From the NCBI GenBank assembly GCA_947651395.1, contig CANSYW010000005.1, positions 1 through 64,000 of the forward strand: 64,000 nt of DNA, read 5' to 3'. Within the stretch, counting starts at the first letter, position 1, and each line of letters starts with the position of its first letter. The notes below the pieces were generated by a model, which had not been told where the DNA came from, did not search any database, and was given only the letters and a program-made list of their open reading frames with translations. This DNA comes from an uncultured Pseudoflavonifractor sp. (GTDB taxonomy: Bacteria > Bacillota > Clostridia > Oscillospirales > Oscillospiraceae). Below, one piece after another: positions 44,995 to 52,241 of this stretch. The position numbers and the translations under genes were made by a program.

Positions 44995-45044
44995 GGGCCG
45001 ACCTGTCTGTCGGCCCGTAGGCGCACCCATGGGTGCGGCCCTAC
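44995..45044 (+). repeat. Two adjacent hairpins between mrdA and the GH13 gene
   Basis: GGGCCGAC/GTCGGCCC (44995-45002 with 45009-45016) is followed at once by a GTAGG-CGCACCC/GGGTGCG-CCTAC hairpin (45017-45044). The latter belongs to the CCCTAC repeat family. There is no T run, so this is not a typical terminator. Confidence 0.5.
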
Positions 45045-45077
45045 TCCTTCTACTCTATCGGAAAAGAGTGATACGAC

Positions 45078-46913
45078 TTGCAAACCGACCTCACCCAGCG
45101 CTGGTTTGACCCGGCCGAGTTGAAATATAAATCCCCCTATGGGGCCGTCCCCTCCCTCTCCCAGGTTCGTTTCACCCTGCGACCCAAGCGCCGGGAGGCC
45201 TTTGTCCGGGCCTTTCTCACCGCCCGGTGGGAGCAGGAGGGCGACCGGGTCGCCGTACTGAGTCTGCCCTGGGTCGGGCTGGAGGGGGAGTACGATCTCT
45301 TTTCCCTCCAGCTGGAGCTGGGGGGCTACGTGGGACTCATCTGGTACTCCCTGGCGCTGGAGCACTGGGACGGCCGCCGGGAGGAGACCCCCCTCCACCA
45401 GCTCACGGTCTATGACGACAGCGAGCCCATCCCCGCCTGGTTTGGGGAGGGGGTCAGCTACCAGATCTTCCCCGACCGGTTTTGCCGTCTCAGCCTGCCC
45501 GACCCCACAGGAATGCCCGGGGGACGCACCCTGCACCGCTCCTGGGAGGAGGATCCCGAGTACCGTCCCGACAGCCGGGGGGAGATCCGCAACCGGGACT
45601 TTTTCGGCGGGAGCCTCCGGGGGGTGGAGGAAAAGCTCCCCTATATCAAATCTCTGGGCGTGGAGACTCTCTACTTCTGTCCCATCTTTGAAGGCCCCGA
45701 AAACCACCGCTACGGGGCGGGGGACTATGAAAAGATCGACCCCATGCTGGGGACAAAGGAGGACTTTACCCGCCTGTGCCAAAAGGCCCACGGTCTCGGG
45801 ATGCGGGTGATGCTGGACGGGGTGTTCAACCACACCGCCTTTGTGTCCAAATACTTTAACGGGGACGGCTCCTATCCCGGCACAGGAGCCCACCAGAGCG
45901 AGCGCTCCCCCTACCGGGACTGGTTCTATTTTCAGCGCTGGCCCGATCAATACGCCTCCTGGTGGGGGATCTATTCCATGCCCACCACCAACAAGCAGAA
46001 CCCCCAATGGCTGGAATATATCACCGGGGAAAAGGGAATCATCCGCTCCTGGCTCCGGGCCGGGGCGGACGGCTGGCGGCTGGACGTGGCCGACGAGCTG
46101 CCCGACAGCGTGGTTCACGCCATCCACGCCGCCGCCAGGGCGGAAAAGGCGGACGCCGTGATCATCGGCGAGGTGTGGGAGGACGCCAGCAACAAGATCG
46201 CCTACGACGTGCGCCGCCGCCACATCTGGGGCGGGCATTGCGACGGCGTGATGAACTATCCCCTGCGCAACGCCCTCACCGGCTACCTCCTGGGCGGAGA
46301 CGGCGCCTGGTTCCGGTCTGAGCTGGAGGGGCAGCGGCAGAACTATCCCCGCTGGGCCTTTTACTCCTCCATGAACTCCCTGGGCACCCATGACACTCTG
46401 CGCATCCTCACCCTTTTGGGAGAGGGCAGCGACCGGAAGGGCGACACCTCCCGGGACTGGCGCTGCCGGCACCGACTGAGCCCTGAGCAGAGAGCCCTTG
46501 GGGTGAAGCGGTTGAAGCTGGGTAGCCTGCTCCTCTACGCCTTCCCCGGCTCCCCCACCCTGTACTACGGAGACGAGGCGGGAATGGAGGGCTTTGAGGA
46601 TCCCTTTAACCGCCGCTGCTATCCCTGGGGCCGGGAGGATCAGGATCTCATCCGGTGGTTTACCCGGCTGGGGGAGGCCCGGAGCTCTCTTCCTCCCCTG
46701 CGCCGGGGCGAGCTGGAGTGGCTCCACTGTCAGGGCCCGGTGGTCTGCTTCGCCCGCCGCCTGGGGGAAGACAGGATCGTGGCCGCCGCCAACGCCGGAG
46801 CCCGGGAGGCCCTTGTGGAGCTGCCCGACGGCAGTCCCCTCCGGCTGGAGCCCTTGGAGGGTAAGCTGCTGCGCGGGTCCGGCCAGGGATTCACCCAGCT
46901 TCTTCACAGCTGA
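45078..46913 (+). CDS. GH13 alpha-amylase-family enzyme (neopullulanase/cyclomaltodextrinase type)
   Basis: A 611-residue enzyme without signal peptide, so probably cytoplasmic. An N-terminal beta domain (about 1-115) is followed by the catalytic barrel starting GVSYQIFPDRFCR. The nucleophile is Asp336 in DGWRLDVAD, the acid/base Glu365 in IIGEVWED, and the stabiliser Asp439 in GTHDTLR. MLDGVFNHTAF is the first conserved region. A neopullulanase-type architecture suggests hydrolysis of maltodextrins or cyclodextrins that have been taken up, or of stored glucan. The start is a TTG with only a weak ribosome site; no transporter is adjacent. Confidence 0.87.
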   Translation: MQTDLTQRWFDPAELKYKSPYGAVPSLSQVRFTLRPKRREAFVRAFLTARWEQEGDRVAVLSLPWVGLEGEYDLFSLQLELGGYVGLIWYSLALEHWDGRREETPLHQLTVYDDSEPIPAWFGEGVSYQIFPDRFCRLSLPDPTGMPGGRTLHRSWEEDPEYRPDSRGEIRNRDFFGGSLRGVEEKLPYIKSLGVETLYFCPIFEGPENHRYGAGDYEKIDPMLGTKEDFTRLCQKAHGLGMRVMLDGVFNHTAFVSKYFNGDGSYPGTGAHQSERSPYRDWFYFQRWPDQYASWWGIYSMPTTNKQNPQWLEYITGEKGIIRSWLRAGADGWRLDVADELPDSVVHAIHAAARAEKADAVIIGEVWEDASNKIAYDVRRRHIWGGHCDGVMNYPLRNALTGYLLGGDGAWFRSELEGQRQNYPRWAFYSSMNSLGTHDTLRILTLLGEGSDRKGDTSRDWRCRHRLSPEQRALGVKRLKLGSLLLYAFPGSPTLYYGDEAGMEGFEDPFNRRCYPWGREDQDLIRWFTRLGEARSSLPPLRRGELEWLHCQGPVVCFARRLGEDRIVAAANAGAREALVELPDGSPLRLEPLEGKLLRGSGQGFTQLLHS

Positions 46914-46951
46914 GAATTTTTCCCTTTTTCTTAAATTTTTTTCTCTCCCCC

Positions 46952-46981
46952 TTTACCAACGGGTTCCTTTCGTGTTACGAT
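46952..46981 (+). promoter_or_regulatory. Possible promoter of the small SLH gene
   Basis: TTTACC (46952-46957) and TACGAT (46976-46981) with an 18-base spacer, both weak. Confidence 0.4.
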
Positions 46982-47010
46982 AGAATCACCACAGTAAGAA
47001 GGTGACTGCC

Positions 47011-47628
47011 ATGAAACTCAGACAACTCTGCGCCGTCCTGTTGTGCGCCGCTCTGTTCCTGGCCACACCCGCCCTGGCGCTGGAGAACCCCTATGTGGAT
47101 CTTTCCGAAGAGGAGTGGTTTGCCGAGGCCGCTCTGGACATGACCCGGCGGGGGGTGATGACCGGCGTATCCGACAACGAATTCGGCCCCTATCAGCCGG
47201 TGACCCGGGCCACCGTGGTAACAGTGCTGTGGCGGCTGTTCGGCGCGCCGGAGGCCGTGACGGAGGAGGTCTTCCCCGACACGGCGGACACCTGGTATGA
47301 GTCCGCCGCCGCCTGGGCCAAGGCCACAGGACTGGCCGACGGCTATGAGGACGGCTCCTTCGGCGGGGAGGACTACATCACCCGGGAGCAGCTGGCCGTA
47401 TTCTTCTACCGGTATGCCGTCCTCTCCGGTCAACCCATCGCCTCAGGCGCTCTGGGCCTGTTCACCGACGCCGACCAGATCTCCGACTGGGCCACCGACG
47501 CGGTACGTCACACGGTGGGTGCCGGCATTCTCCAGGGCGACGAGGGTTGGTTCCACCCCCAGCTCACCGCCAACCGGGCCGCCCTGGCGGTCACCCTTCA
47601 CCGGATGCTTACCCCCGCCGCGGGATGA
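47011..47628 (+). CDS. Small SLH-domain protein
   Basis: 205 residues: a signal peptide ending near ALALEN, then three SLH domains filling the whole mature protein (VDLSEEEWFAEAALDMTRRG; FPDTADTWYESAAAWAKATG; FTDADQISDWATDAVRHTVG). There is no extra effector domain, so it may be a simple wall-binding or S-layer accessory protein. The ATG at 47011 follows AAGGTG and sits at the usual spot before the Lys-Leu-Arg start of the signal. It is the fourth SLH protein in the window. Confidence 0.85.
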   Translation: MKLRQLCAVLLCAALFLATPALALENPYVDLSEEEWFAEAALDMTRRGVMTGVSDNEFGPYQPVTRATVVTVLWRLFGAPEAVTEEVFPDTADTWYESAAAWAKATGLADGYEDGSFGGEDYITREQLAVFFYRYAVLSGQPIASGALGLFTDADQISDWATDAVRHTVGAGILQGDEGWFHPQLTANRAALAVTLHRMLTPAAG

Positions 47629-47704
47629 CCTCCTCTTTTTCCACAGATAAGGACCTTAAATATGTCCGATTTGGAAACATTTTGTGAAACCTTCTCCAAG
47701 CCGC

Positions 47705-47734
47705 TTGACGAAGCGGTCCCATTTGGGATATGCT
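47705..47734 (+). promoter_or_regulatory. Probable promoter of the MarR gene
   Basis: TTGACG (47705-47710) and TATGCT (47729-47734) have an 18-base spacer. Confidence 0.5.
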
Positions 47735-47803
47735 TCCTTTTGGTCAAAGCTTGTCCGTTCCCCGTTGTGACGGCAGCGCCCAGACAAAAAGGAGTGTCTT
47801 ATT

Positions 47804-48265
47804 ATGGATAACATTTTGATGTACTACCTTCGGGTAAGTCAACACCTCTCTCATCAGTTCCGAAACCATTTTGGAAAGCTGGAGCTCACCTTCCCCCAGG
47901 CCCTGGCTCTGAGCACCCTTAACGATCAGGGCCCCATGCCCATCAGCAAGCTGGCCGAGCTCACCGGCAGCGCCAACTCCACCATCTCCGGAGTGGTGGA
48001 TCGGCTGGAGCGGCTGGGTCTCGCCAAGCGCAAGCGCTCCGAGCTGGATCACCGGGTCATCTACGTAGAGGCCACGGAGAAATACCGCAAGCTTCAGGAT
48101 CGGGCGGAGGCCGGCGTCAACGAGTACTTTGCCCAACTGCTCTCCGCCCACCTGACCGTACAGGAGCGGGAGACCATCGCCCAGGGTCTGGCCCTTTTGG
48201 ACAAGGCCATCATCTCCGGACAGGAGGAGAGCGAAAGGAAGCGCCAAAAAGGGAAAGAAGTATGA
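47804..48265 (+). CDS. MarR-family transcriptional regulator
   Basis: A 153-residue dimeric winged-helix repressor type. The recognition region is ISKLAELTGSANSTISGVVD (about 49-68), followed by the wing RKRSELDHRVIYVEAT. Helices at both ends provide dimer contacts. The start follows AAAGGAG. No efflux pump or enzyme is in the same transcript. The next gene is separated by two hairpins, one of which could be its operator. The ligand and target are unknown. Confidence 0.88.
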   Translation: MDNILMYYLRVSQHLSHQFRNHFGKLELTFPQALALSTLNDQGPMPISKLAELTGSANSTISGVVDRLERLGLAKRKRSELDHRVIYVEATEKYRKLQDRAEAGVNEYFAQLLSAHLTVQERETIAQGLALLDKAIISGQEESERKRQKGKEV

Positions 48266-48304
48266 AATAACAAATTTTCTCTTCCAAAATCAATATCTTT
48301 GTGA

Positions 48305-48331
48305 TAGAATGGCCCCACAGCGGCCATTCTA
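48305..48331 (+). terminator. Hairpin after the MarR gene
   Basis: TAGAATGGCC (48305-48314) pairs with GGCCATTCTA (48322-48331). The tail has few T residues, so termination is uncertain. Confidence 0.45.
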
Positions 48332-48340
48332 TTACCAAAC

Positions 48341-48378
48341 TATGATATCACAGCCGCCTCGGGGGTTGTGATATCATA
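48341..48378 (+). promoter_or_regulatory. 12-bp inverted repeat upstream of the DUF4015 gene
   Basis: TATGATATCACA (48341-48352) and TGTGATATCATA (48367-48378) are perfect inverted copies; two or three more pairs can extend inward. It ends about 30 bases before the start. It could be an operator or an mRNA hairpin. Confidence 0.5.
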
Positions 48379-48408
48379 TGCTTTTAGACGGGAGAGGAGC
48401 TGATCACT

Positions 48409-49521
48409 TTGCGATCCAATTACGGCTACGACTCTTATCGCGGGCGCTCCAGGACCCGCTCGGTCCTCATGGGGATCATCGTCCTTTTGCTCATTGTATT
48501 TATTCTGGCGGTGGCCGCCTTCTTCCTCCTTCAGGACCGGGTCTACTACGGGGACGACGGCAAGGCCCACATCGACCTGCCCGCCTTTCTGGTCCGGGAC
48601 AATGAGCCCGAGACCCCGTCCCCCCTTCCCGTCCAGACCCCCAACCTGGTTGTGGTCACCCCCGAACCTACGCCGGAGCCCACACCGGAACCCGCCTTCT
48701 CCCCGGTCGCCCTGCCCAGAAGCGCCCTCACCGACGGCTCTGCCGTGGAGGGGGTGGAGCAGGCCGGAGGCAACGCCGCGCTTTTCGACATGAAGGACGA
48801 CGAGGGAACGCTGGGCTATGTCTCCCAGCTTCCCCAGGCCATCTCCGCCGGGGCCTCCGCCGCTCAGCCCGGCCTCAACCAGGCCATTGCCGCCCTCAAC
48901 GAGACCGAAGGGCTCTATACCGTGGCCCGGGTGGCATGCTTCCGGGACAACCTGACCCCCAAGATGAACAACACTTTGGCCCTGCGCTCTCCCATCGGCA
49001 ACTGGCGGGATCAGCAGGTGGTTCGCTGGCTCAGTCCCAAGGTGGAGGGGACCCGGGCCTACCTCACCGGCGTCTGCCGGGAGCTGGCGGAGCTGGGCTT
49101 TGACGAGATCTGGCTGGATTATGCCGGCTTTCCCTCCGCCGCCGACGGGGATCTCTCCTACCTGGTGGTGGGCGAGCGGTACGACCCGGAGACCCTCACC
49201 CGGGAGGTGGAGGCCTTTTACCGGGAGGTGACGGCGGCTCTGGAGGACTATCCCCAGGTAAAGATCTCCCTCTCCGCCTCCGCCGCCCTCTTTTCCGGTG
49301 AGGACGACCGGAGCGGCCAGACGCCGGAGCTGCTGAAAACCTATGCCCACCGGGTCTATGTCCCCGGCCCCGGGGACAGCGCCGCGGCAAAGGCCTATGA
49401 GGATACTCAGGCGGAGCTGGGGGACGGCTTTCCCCTTCCCGTATACACCACCCCCGCCTATGAGCAGGAGCCCACCACCACTTCCTTTTCCCCCGTGGGC
49501 GGCGGACAGATCATCCGGTGA
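48409..49521 (+). CDS. Membrane-anchored DUF4015-type putative glycoside hydrolase
   Basis: A 370-residue protein from a TTG start 9 bases after GGAGAGGAG. One transmembrane helix (about 19-42, VLMGIIVLLLIVFILAVAAF) is followed by a Pro/Glu/Thr-rich spacer with PTPEPTPEP, then a barrel-like domain from about residue 110. Segments VARVACFRDN and LGFDEIWLDYAGFPS match DUF4015, a family predicted to be glycoside hydrolases, with the Asp/Glu of the second motif as candidate catalytic residues. It probably sits outside the membrane and acts on wall or exopolysaccharide. The substrate is unknown. Confidence 0.75.
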   Translation: MRSNYGYDSYRGRSRTRSVLMGIIVLLLIVFILAVAAFFLLQDRVYYGDDGKAHIDLPAFLVRDNEPETPSPLPVQTPNLVVVTPEPTPEPTPEPAFSPVALPRSALTDGSAVEGVEQAGGNAALFDMKDDEGTLGYVSQLPQAISAGASAAQPGLNQAIAALNETEGLYTVARVACFRDNLTPKMNNTLALRSPIGNWRDQQVVRWLSPKVEGTRAYLTGVCRELAELGFDEIWLDYAGFPSAADGDLSYLVVGERYDPETLTREVEAFYREVTAALEDYPQVKISLSASAALFSGEDDRSGQTPELLKTYAHRVYVPGPGDSAAAKAYEDTQAELGDGFPLPVYTTPAYEQEPTTTSFSPVGGGQIIR

Positions 49522-49562
49522 GCCTCCCTTTCCCCCATTCCAAAAAGAAATGAAGCGAGCAT

Positions 49563-50291
49563 ATGGCTTTTTTAGATTCATTGCTGCCCTACCTGCGAGA
49601 ATTTAACTTCGCCTCCACCGCCCTCCGGCTGTTTCTGGCCGTCCTCTTCGGCGGCCTTGTGGGGCTGGAGCGGGAGCAGAAACGCCGCCCCGCCGGCTTT
49701 CGCACCTATATGCTGGTGTGCCTTGGGGCGGCGGCCACCATGCTTTTGAGCCAATACCTGGATCTGCTGCTCTCCACCCGCTGGGCCGGGGTCGCCACCC
49801 AGGTGGGCGCCAGAGTGGACGTGACCCGCATCGGCGCCAATGTCATCAACGGCGTGGGCTTTTTGGGCGCGGGCACCATTCTGGTCACCGGCCACCAGGA
49901 GGTCAAGGGACTTATCACCGCCGCCGGGCTGTGGGCCTCGGCCTGCATGGGGCTGGCCATCGGCGCCGGCTTCTATGAGTGTATGCTGGCGGGCTTTTTG
50001 TTTATCTTCTCCTCAGTAAAGTTCTTCCCCTCCATCGAACGGGTCTTTCTCTCCCGCTCCCGGAACCTGAACTTGTATCTGGAGTTTGAGGGCGCCCAGG
50101 ATGTGGGCCTCATTCTGGCCAAGGTCAAGGCCATGGGGCTCCAGGTCTATGACGTCGACCCAGACTACGGCCGGGAGGGACCCGGGCCCCACGCCACCCT
50201 TTCCCTGCGCCTGCCCAAGGGGATGACCCACACGCAGGTGACCGCGGCTCTGTCCGAGCTGGCCTGCATCCACACGCTGGACGCCATTTAA
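49563..50291 (+). CDS. MgtC/SapB-family membrane protein
   Basis: 242 residues. Four or five transmembrane helices in the first 150 contain the family core GGLVGLEREQKRRPAGFRTY, VCLGAAATML and GVGFLGAGTI. A cytoplasmic ACT-like domain follows at the end. MgtC proteins affect magnesium adaptation and F-type ATPase activity in pathogens; in commensals the role is unclear. A second, related gene follows 27 bases later. Confidence 0.85.
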   Translation: MAFLDSLLPYLREFNFASTALRLFLAVLFGGLVGLEREQKRRPAGFRTYMLVCLGAAATMLLSQYLDLLLSTRWAGVATQVGARVDVTRIGANVINGVGFLGAGTILVTGHQEVKGLITAAGLWASACMGLAIGAGFYECMLAGFLFIFSSVKFFPSIERVFLSRSRNLNLYLEFEGAQDVGLILAKVKAMGLQVYDVDPDYGREGPGPHATLSLRLPKGMTHTQVTAALSELACIHTLDAI

Positions 50292-50318
50292 TGGAAGGAA
50301 AGGAGCAACTCCTTCAAT

Positions 50319-51020
50319 ATGCTTTCCTGTTTTGATTTTCTCCGTGACATCAACGCTCTGTCGGTGGGGATCCGGCTGTTCCTCGCCATGCTCTGCGGCG
50401 GCGCTGTGGGCCTGGAGCGCTCCTACCGGCGGCGTCCGGTGGGCTTTCGCACCCATATCCTCATCTGTCTGGGCGCGGCCATGACCACCATGACCAGCCA
50501 GTATCTGCTGCTGGTGCCGCGGCTCTACAACGACATCAGCCGTATGGGCGCCCAGGTGGTGGCCGGCATCAGCTTCATCGGCGCGGGCTGCATCATCGTC
50601 ACCCGCCGCCGCCGGGTGAAAGGCCTGACCACCGCCGCCGGGCTGTGGGTGGTGGCCATCGTCGGCCTGGCCTGCGGCGCGGGATATGTGGAGGGCGCCA
50701 TCTTGACCACCGCTCTGGTGCTGCTGGCGGAGGTTTTCTTCTCCAAGCTGGAGTACCGTCTGGTGGGCAACGCCCTGGACGCCAACTTCTATGTGGAGTA
50801 TCAAAACACCGCCGTCCTCAACGAGATCATGAAATATATCCACGATCTGGATCTGAAGGTCCTGGATCTGGAGATCCAGAAGGGGCCGGCCCAGAACGGA
50901 GGCGAGGAGTTTCACCCCTGCGCCAACCTCACCATCCAGTTCCACCGCAAGTTCCGTCCCATGGAGCTGCTTCAGGAGCTGGAAAAGCTGGAGGGCGTAT
51001 TTGCCGTACATATCCTGTAA
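50319..51020 (+). CDS. MgtC/SapB-family membrane protein, second copy
   Basis: 233 residues with the same layout as the previous protein (GAVGLERSYRRRPVGFRTH, GISFIGAGCII, TTAAGLWVVA) and a diverged C-terminal domain, so this is an old tandem duplication. The pair may form hetero-oligomers. AAAGGAG precedes the ATG. A bidirectional terminator follows. Confidence 0.85.
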   Translation: MLSCFDFLRDINALSVGIRLFLAMLCGGAVGLERSYRRRPVGFRTHILICLGAAMTTMTSQYLLLVPRLYNDISRMGAQVVAGISFIGAGCIIVTRRRRVKGLTTAAGLWVVAIVGLACGAGYVEGAILTTALVLLAEVFFSKLEYRLVGNALDANFYVEYQNTAVLNEIMKYIHDLDLKVLDLEIQKGPAQNGGEEFHPCANLTIQFHRKFRPMELLQELEKLEGVFAVHIL

Positions 51021-51038
51021 GCGGACGGCCCATTTTGT

Positions 51039-51090
51039 AAAAAAGCGCCTCCGCGCCCCACCCGTCCGGGTGGAGCGCGGAGGCTTTTTT
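51039..51090. terminator. Bidirectional terminator between the MgtC pair and the DeoR gene
   Basis: A 10-bp GC stem (51047-51056 with 51075-51084) with an inner CACCC/GGGTG helix, an A run on the left and a T run on the right. Confidence 0.9.
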
Positions 51091-51108
51091 CATGCCGCAG
51101 GCCCGATG

Positions 51109-51855
51109 TCACCGGCTGGCCTGAATAATACGGGCATGCTGATAGTATTGTGGGTCAGGGGCCTGATCGGTGATCAGAATGGCGTCGGAGAGCTGGGCAA
51201 AGGTCACCGGGAGGATCCGGTCAAATTTCCTCGCGTCGGCCAGCATATAGCGCTGGGCGCACCGGGACATGGCCTCCGATTTCACTCTGGCCTCGATCTG
51301 GTCGCTCTGGGTATAGCCCTTGGATACCGAGACCCCGTTGGTGCCGAAAAAGCCCACGGTGAAATTATACCGGGCCAGACAGCCCATGGCCTCCGCCCCG
51401 GTGATGGCGCCGGCGGTGGCGCGGACCTGGCCGCTGATGATGGACACGGGATATCCCCGCTGGGCCAGCTGCCGGGCCGCCGGAAGTCCGTTGGTGACAA
51501 AGGTGGCCCGGCGCACCGTCAGAAAATCCACCAATTGGGCGGTGGTGCTGCCGGCGTCGATATAGACAAAGTCATTTTCCTGTACCAGCTCCGCCGCCTT
51601 CTTGGCGATGGCCGCCTTCTCCTCGGTGTAGGATTTCTCCCGGATGGCGGCGGGATCCTCGGCGTGGTAGGCCCCGTCGATCACGGTGGCGCCGCCGAAG
51701 ACCTTGTTGAGCACTCCCTGCCTGTGGAGCTCGCTGAGATCCCGGCGGACGGTGGATTCCGAAATATCCAGCAGGTCGCACAGCTCCGCCACCGTGGCGG
51801 ACCCCTTCTGGGCCAGATAGGTCAGGATCATCATATGCCGCTTCTCTGTAAGCAT
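51109..51855 (-). CDS. DeoR/GlpR-family transcriptional repressor
   Basis: A 248-residue regulator. An N-terminal helix-turn-helix (VAELCDLLDISESTVRRDLSE cut around residues 21-41) is followed by a sugar-phosphate-sensing domain like ribose-5-phosphate isomerase (YIDAGSTTAQLVDFL, FVTNGLPAARQL, FFGTNGVSVSKGY). Members usually respond to phosphorylated sugars. It is divergent from an ABC importer and aldolase operon. Similar operator-like sequences overlap both -35 boxes, so it probably controls itself and that operon. The start at 51855 follows AAAGGGGG. Confidence 0.92.
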   Translation of the reverse strand: MLTEKRHMMILTYLAQKGSATVAELCDLLDISESTVRRDLSELHRQGVLNKVFGGATVIDGAYHAEDPAAIREKSYTEEKAAIAKKAAELVQENDFVYIDAGSTTAQLVDFLTVRRATFVTNGLPAARQLAQRGYPVSIISGQVRATAGAITGAEAMGCLARYNFTVGFFGTNGVSVSKGYTQSDQIEARVKSEAMSRCAQRYMLADARKFDRILPVTFAQLSDAILITDQAPDPQYYQHARIIQASR

Positions 51856-51878
51856 GGCGATTCCCCCTTTACTCAATC

Positions 51879-51907
51879 ATTTTACAACAAAATTCAGTCA
51901 TTTTAAA
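51879..51907 (-). promoter_or_regulatory. Probable promoter of the DeoR gene
   Basis: On the minus strand, TTTAAA (51902-51907) and TAAAAT (51879-51884) have a 17-base spacer. The -35 lies inside an operator-like sequence. Confidence 0.5.
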
Positions 51908-51917
51908 TCAAACTCGG
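51901..51917 (-). promoter_or_regulatory. DeoR operator candidate, copy 1
   Basis: On the minus strand it reads CCGAGTTTGATTTAAAA. It matches copy 2 at 52079-52096 at 15 of 17 positions and overlaps the -35 of the regulator gene. Confidence 0.55.
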
Positions 51918-52078
51918 TTGAAAAGTTTGCTAAATTTGCACGGGACATTTTGTGGTTTTTGCCGAAATATCCCATTTCCCCCTCCCGTTCGATTTAAAAC
52001 CACCCTTTGGGACATCTTTAAAATTTTCAAAGATGACCGAGTGTGAACGATTTTAGCCATCTATGACGAAGCCCGTGA
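51918..52078. other. Non-coding stretch of the divergent control region
   Basis: AT-rich, no gene seen. It holds one weaker operator-like sequence, CCGTTCGATTTAAAAC at 51985-52000, and a TTTAAAATTTTCAAAGAT segment (52017-52034). Nothing else was recognised. Confidence 0.5.
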
Positions 52079-52096
52079 CCGAATTTGATTTGAAAA
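52079..52096 (+). promoter_or_regulatory. DeoR operator candidate, copy 2
   Basis: CCGAATTTGATTTGAAAA overlaps the -35 box (TTGAAA, 52090-52095) of the ABC-aldolase operon. It is in opposite orientation to copy 1, with centres about 180 bases apart, which would allow looping. Confidence 0.55.
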
Positions 52097-52118
52097 AGGA
52101 AATTCCGTGTGGTAAAAT
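52090..52118 (+). promoter_or_regulatory. Promoter of the ABC-aldolase operon
   Basis: TTGAAA (52090-52095) and TAAAAT (52113-52118) have a 17-base spacer. The leader to the first gene is about 120 bases. Confidence 0.65.
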
Positions 52119-52241
52119 TGCCGGTATCAGGAGGCGTTCGGGCAGCGGTTTTTGTCTGTATAGACCAATTCCCCCGCCGTCTGTTTCGGAATGCTCCGCA
52201 ACAACAGCTCCATCAATCAATGGAAGAAAGGAAGTTGTACT

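Noticed and set aside
42672-46907. A 1411-codon minus-strand frame across mreD, mrdA and the GH13 gene
   Set aside because: It crosses three well-supported genes and shows shadow-type composition.
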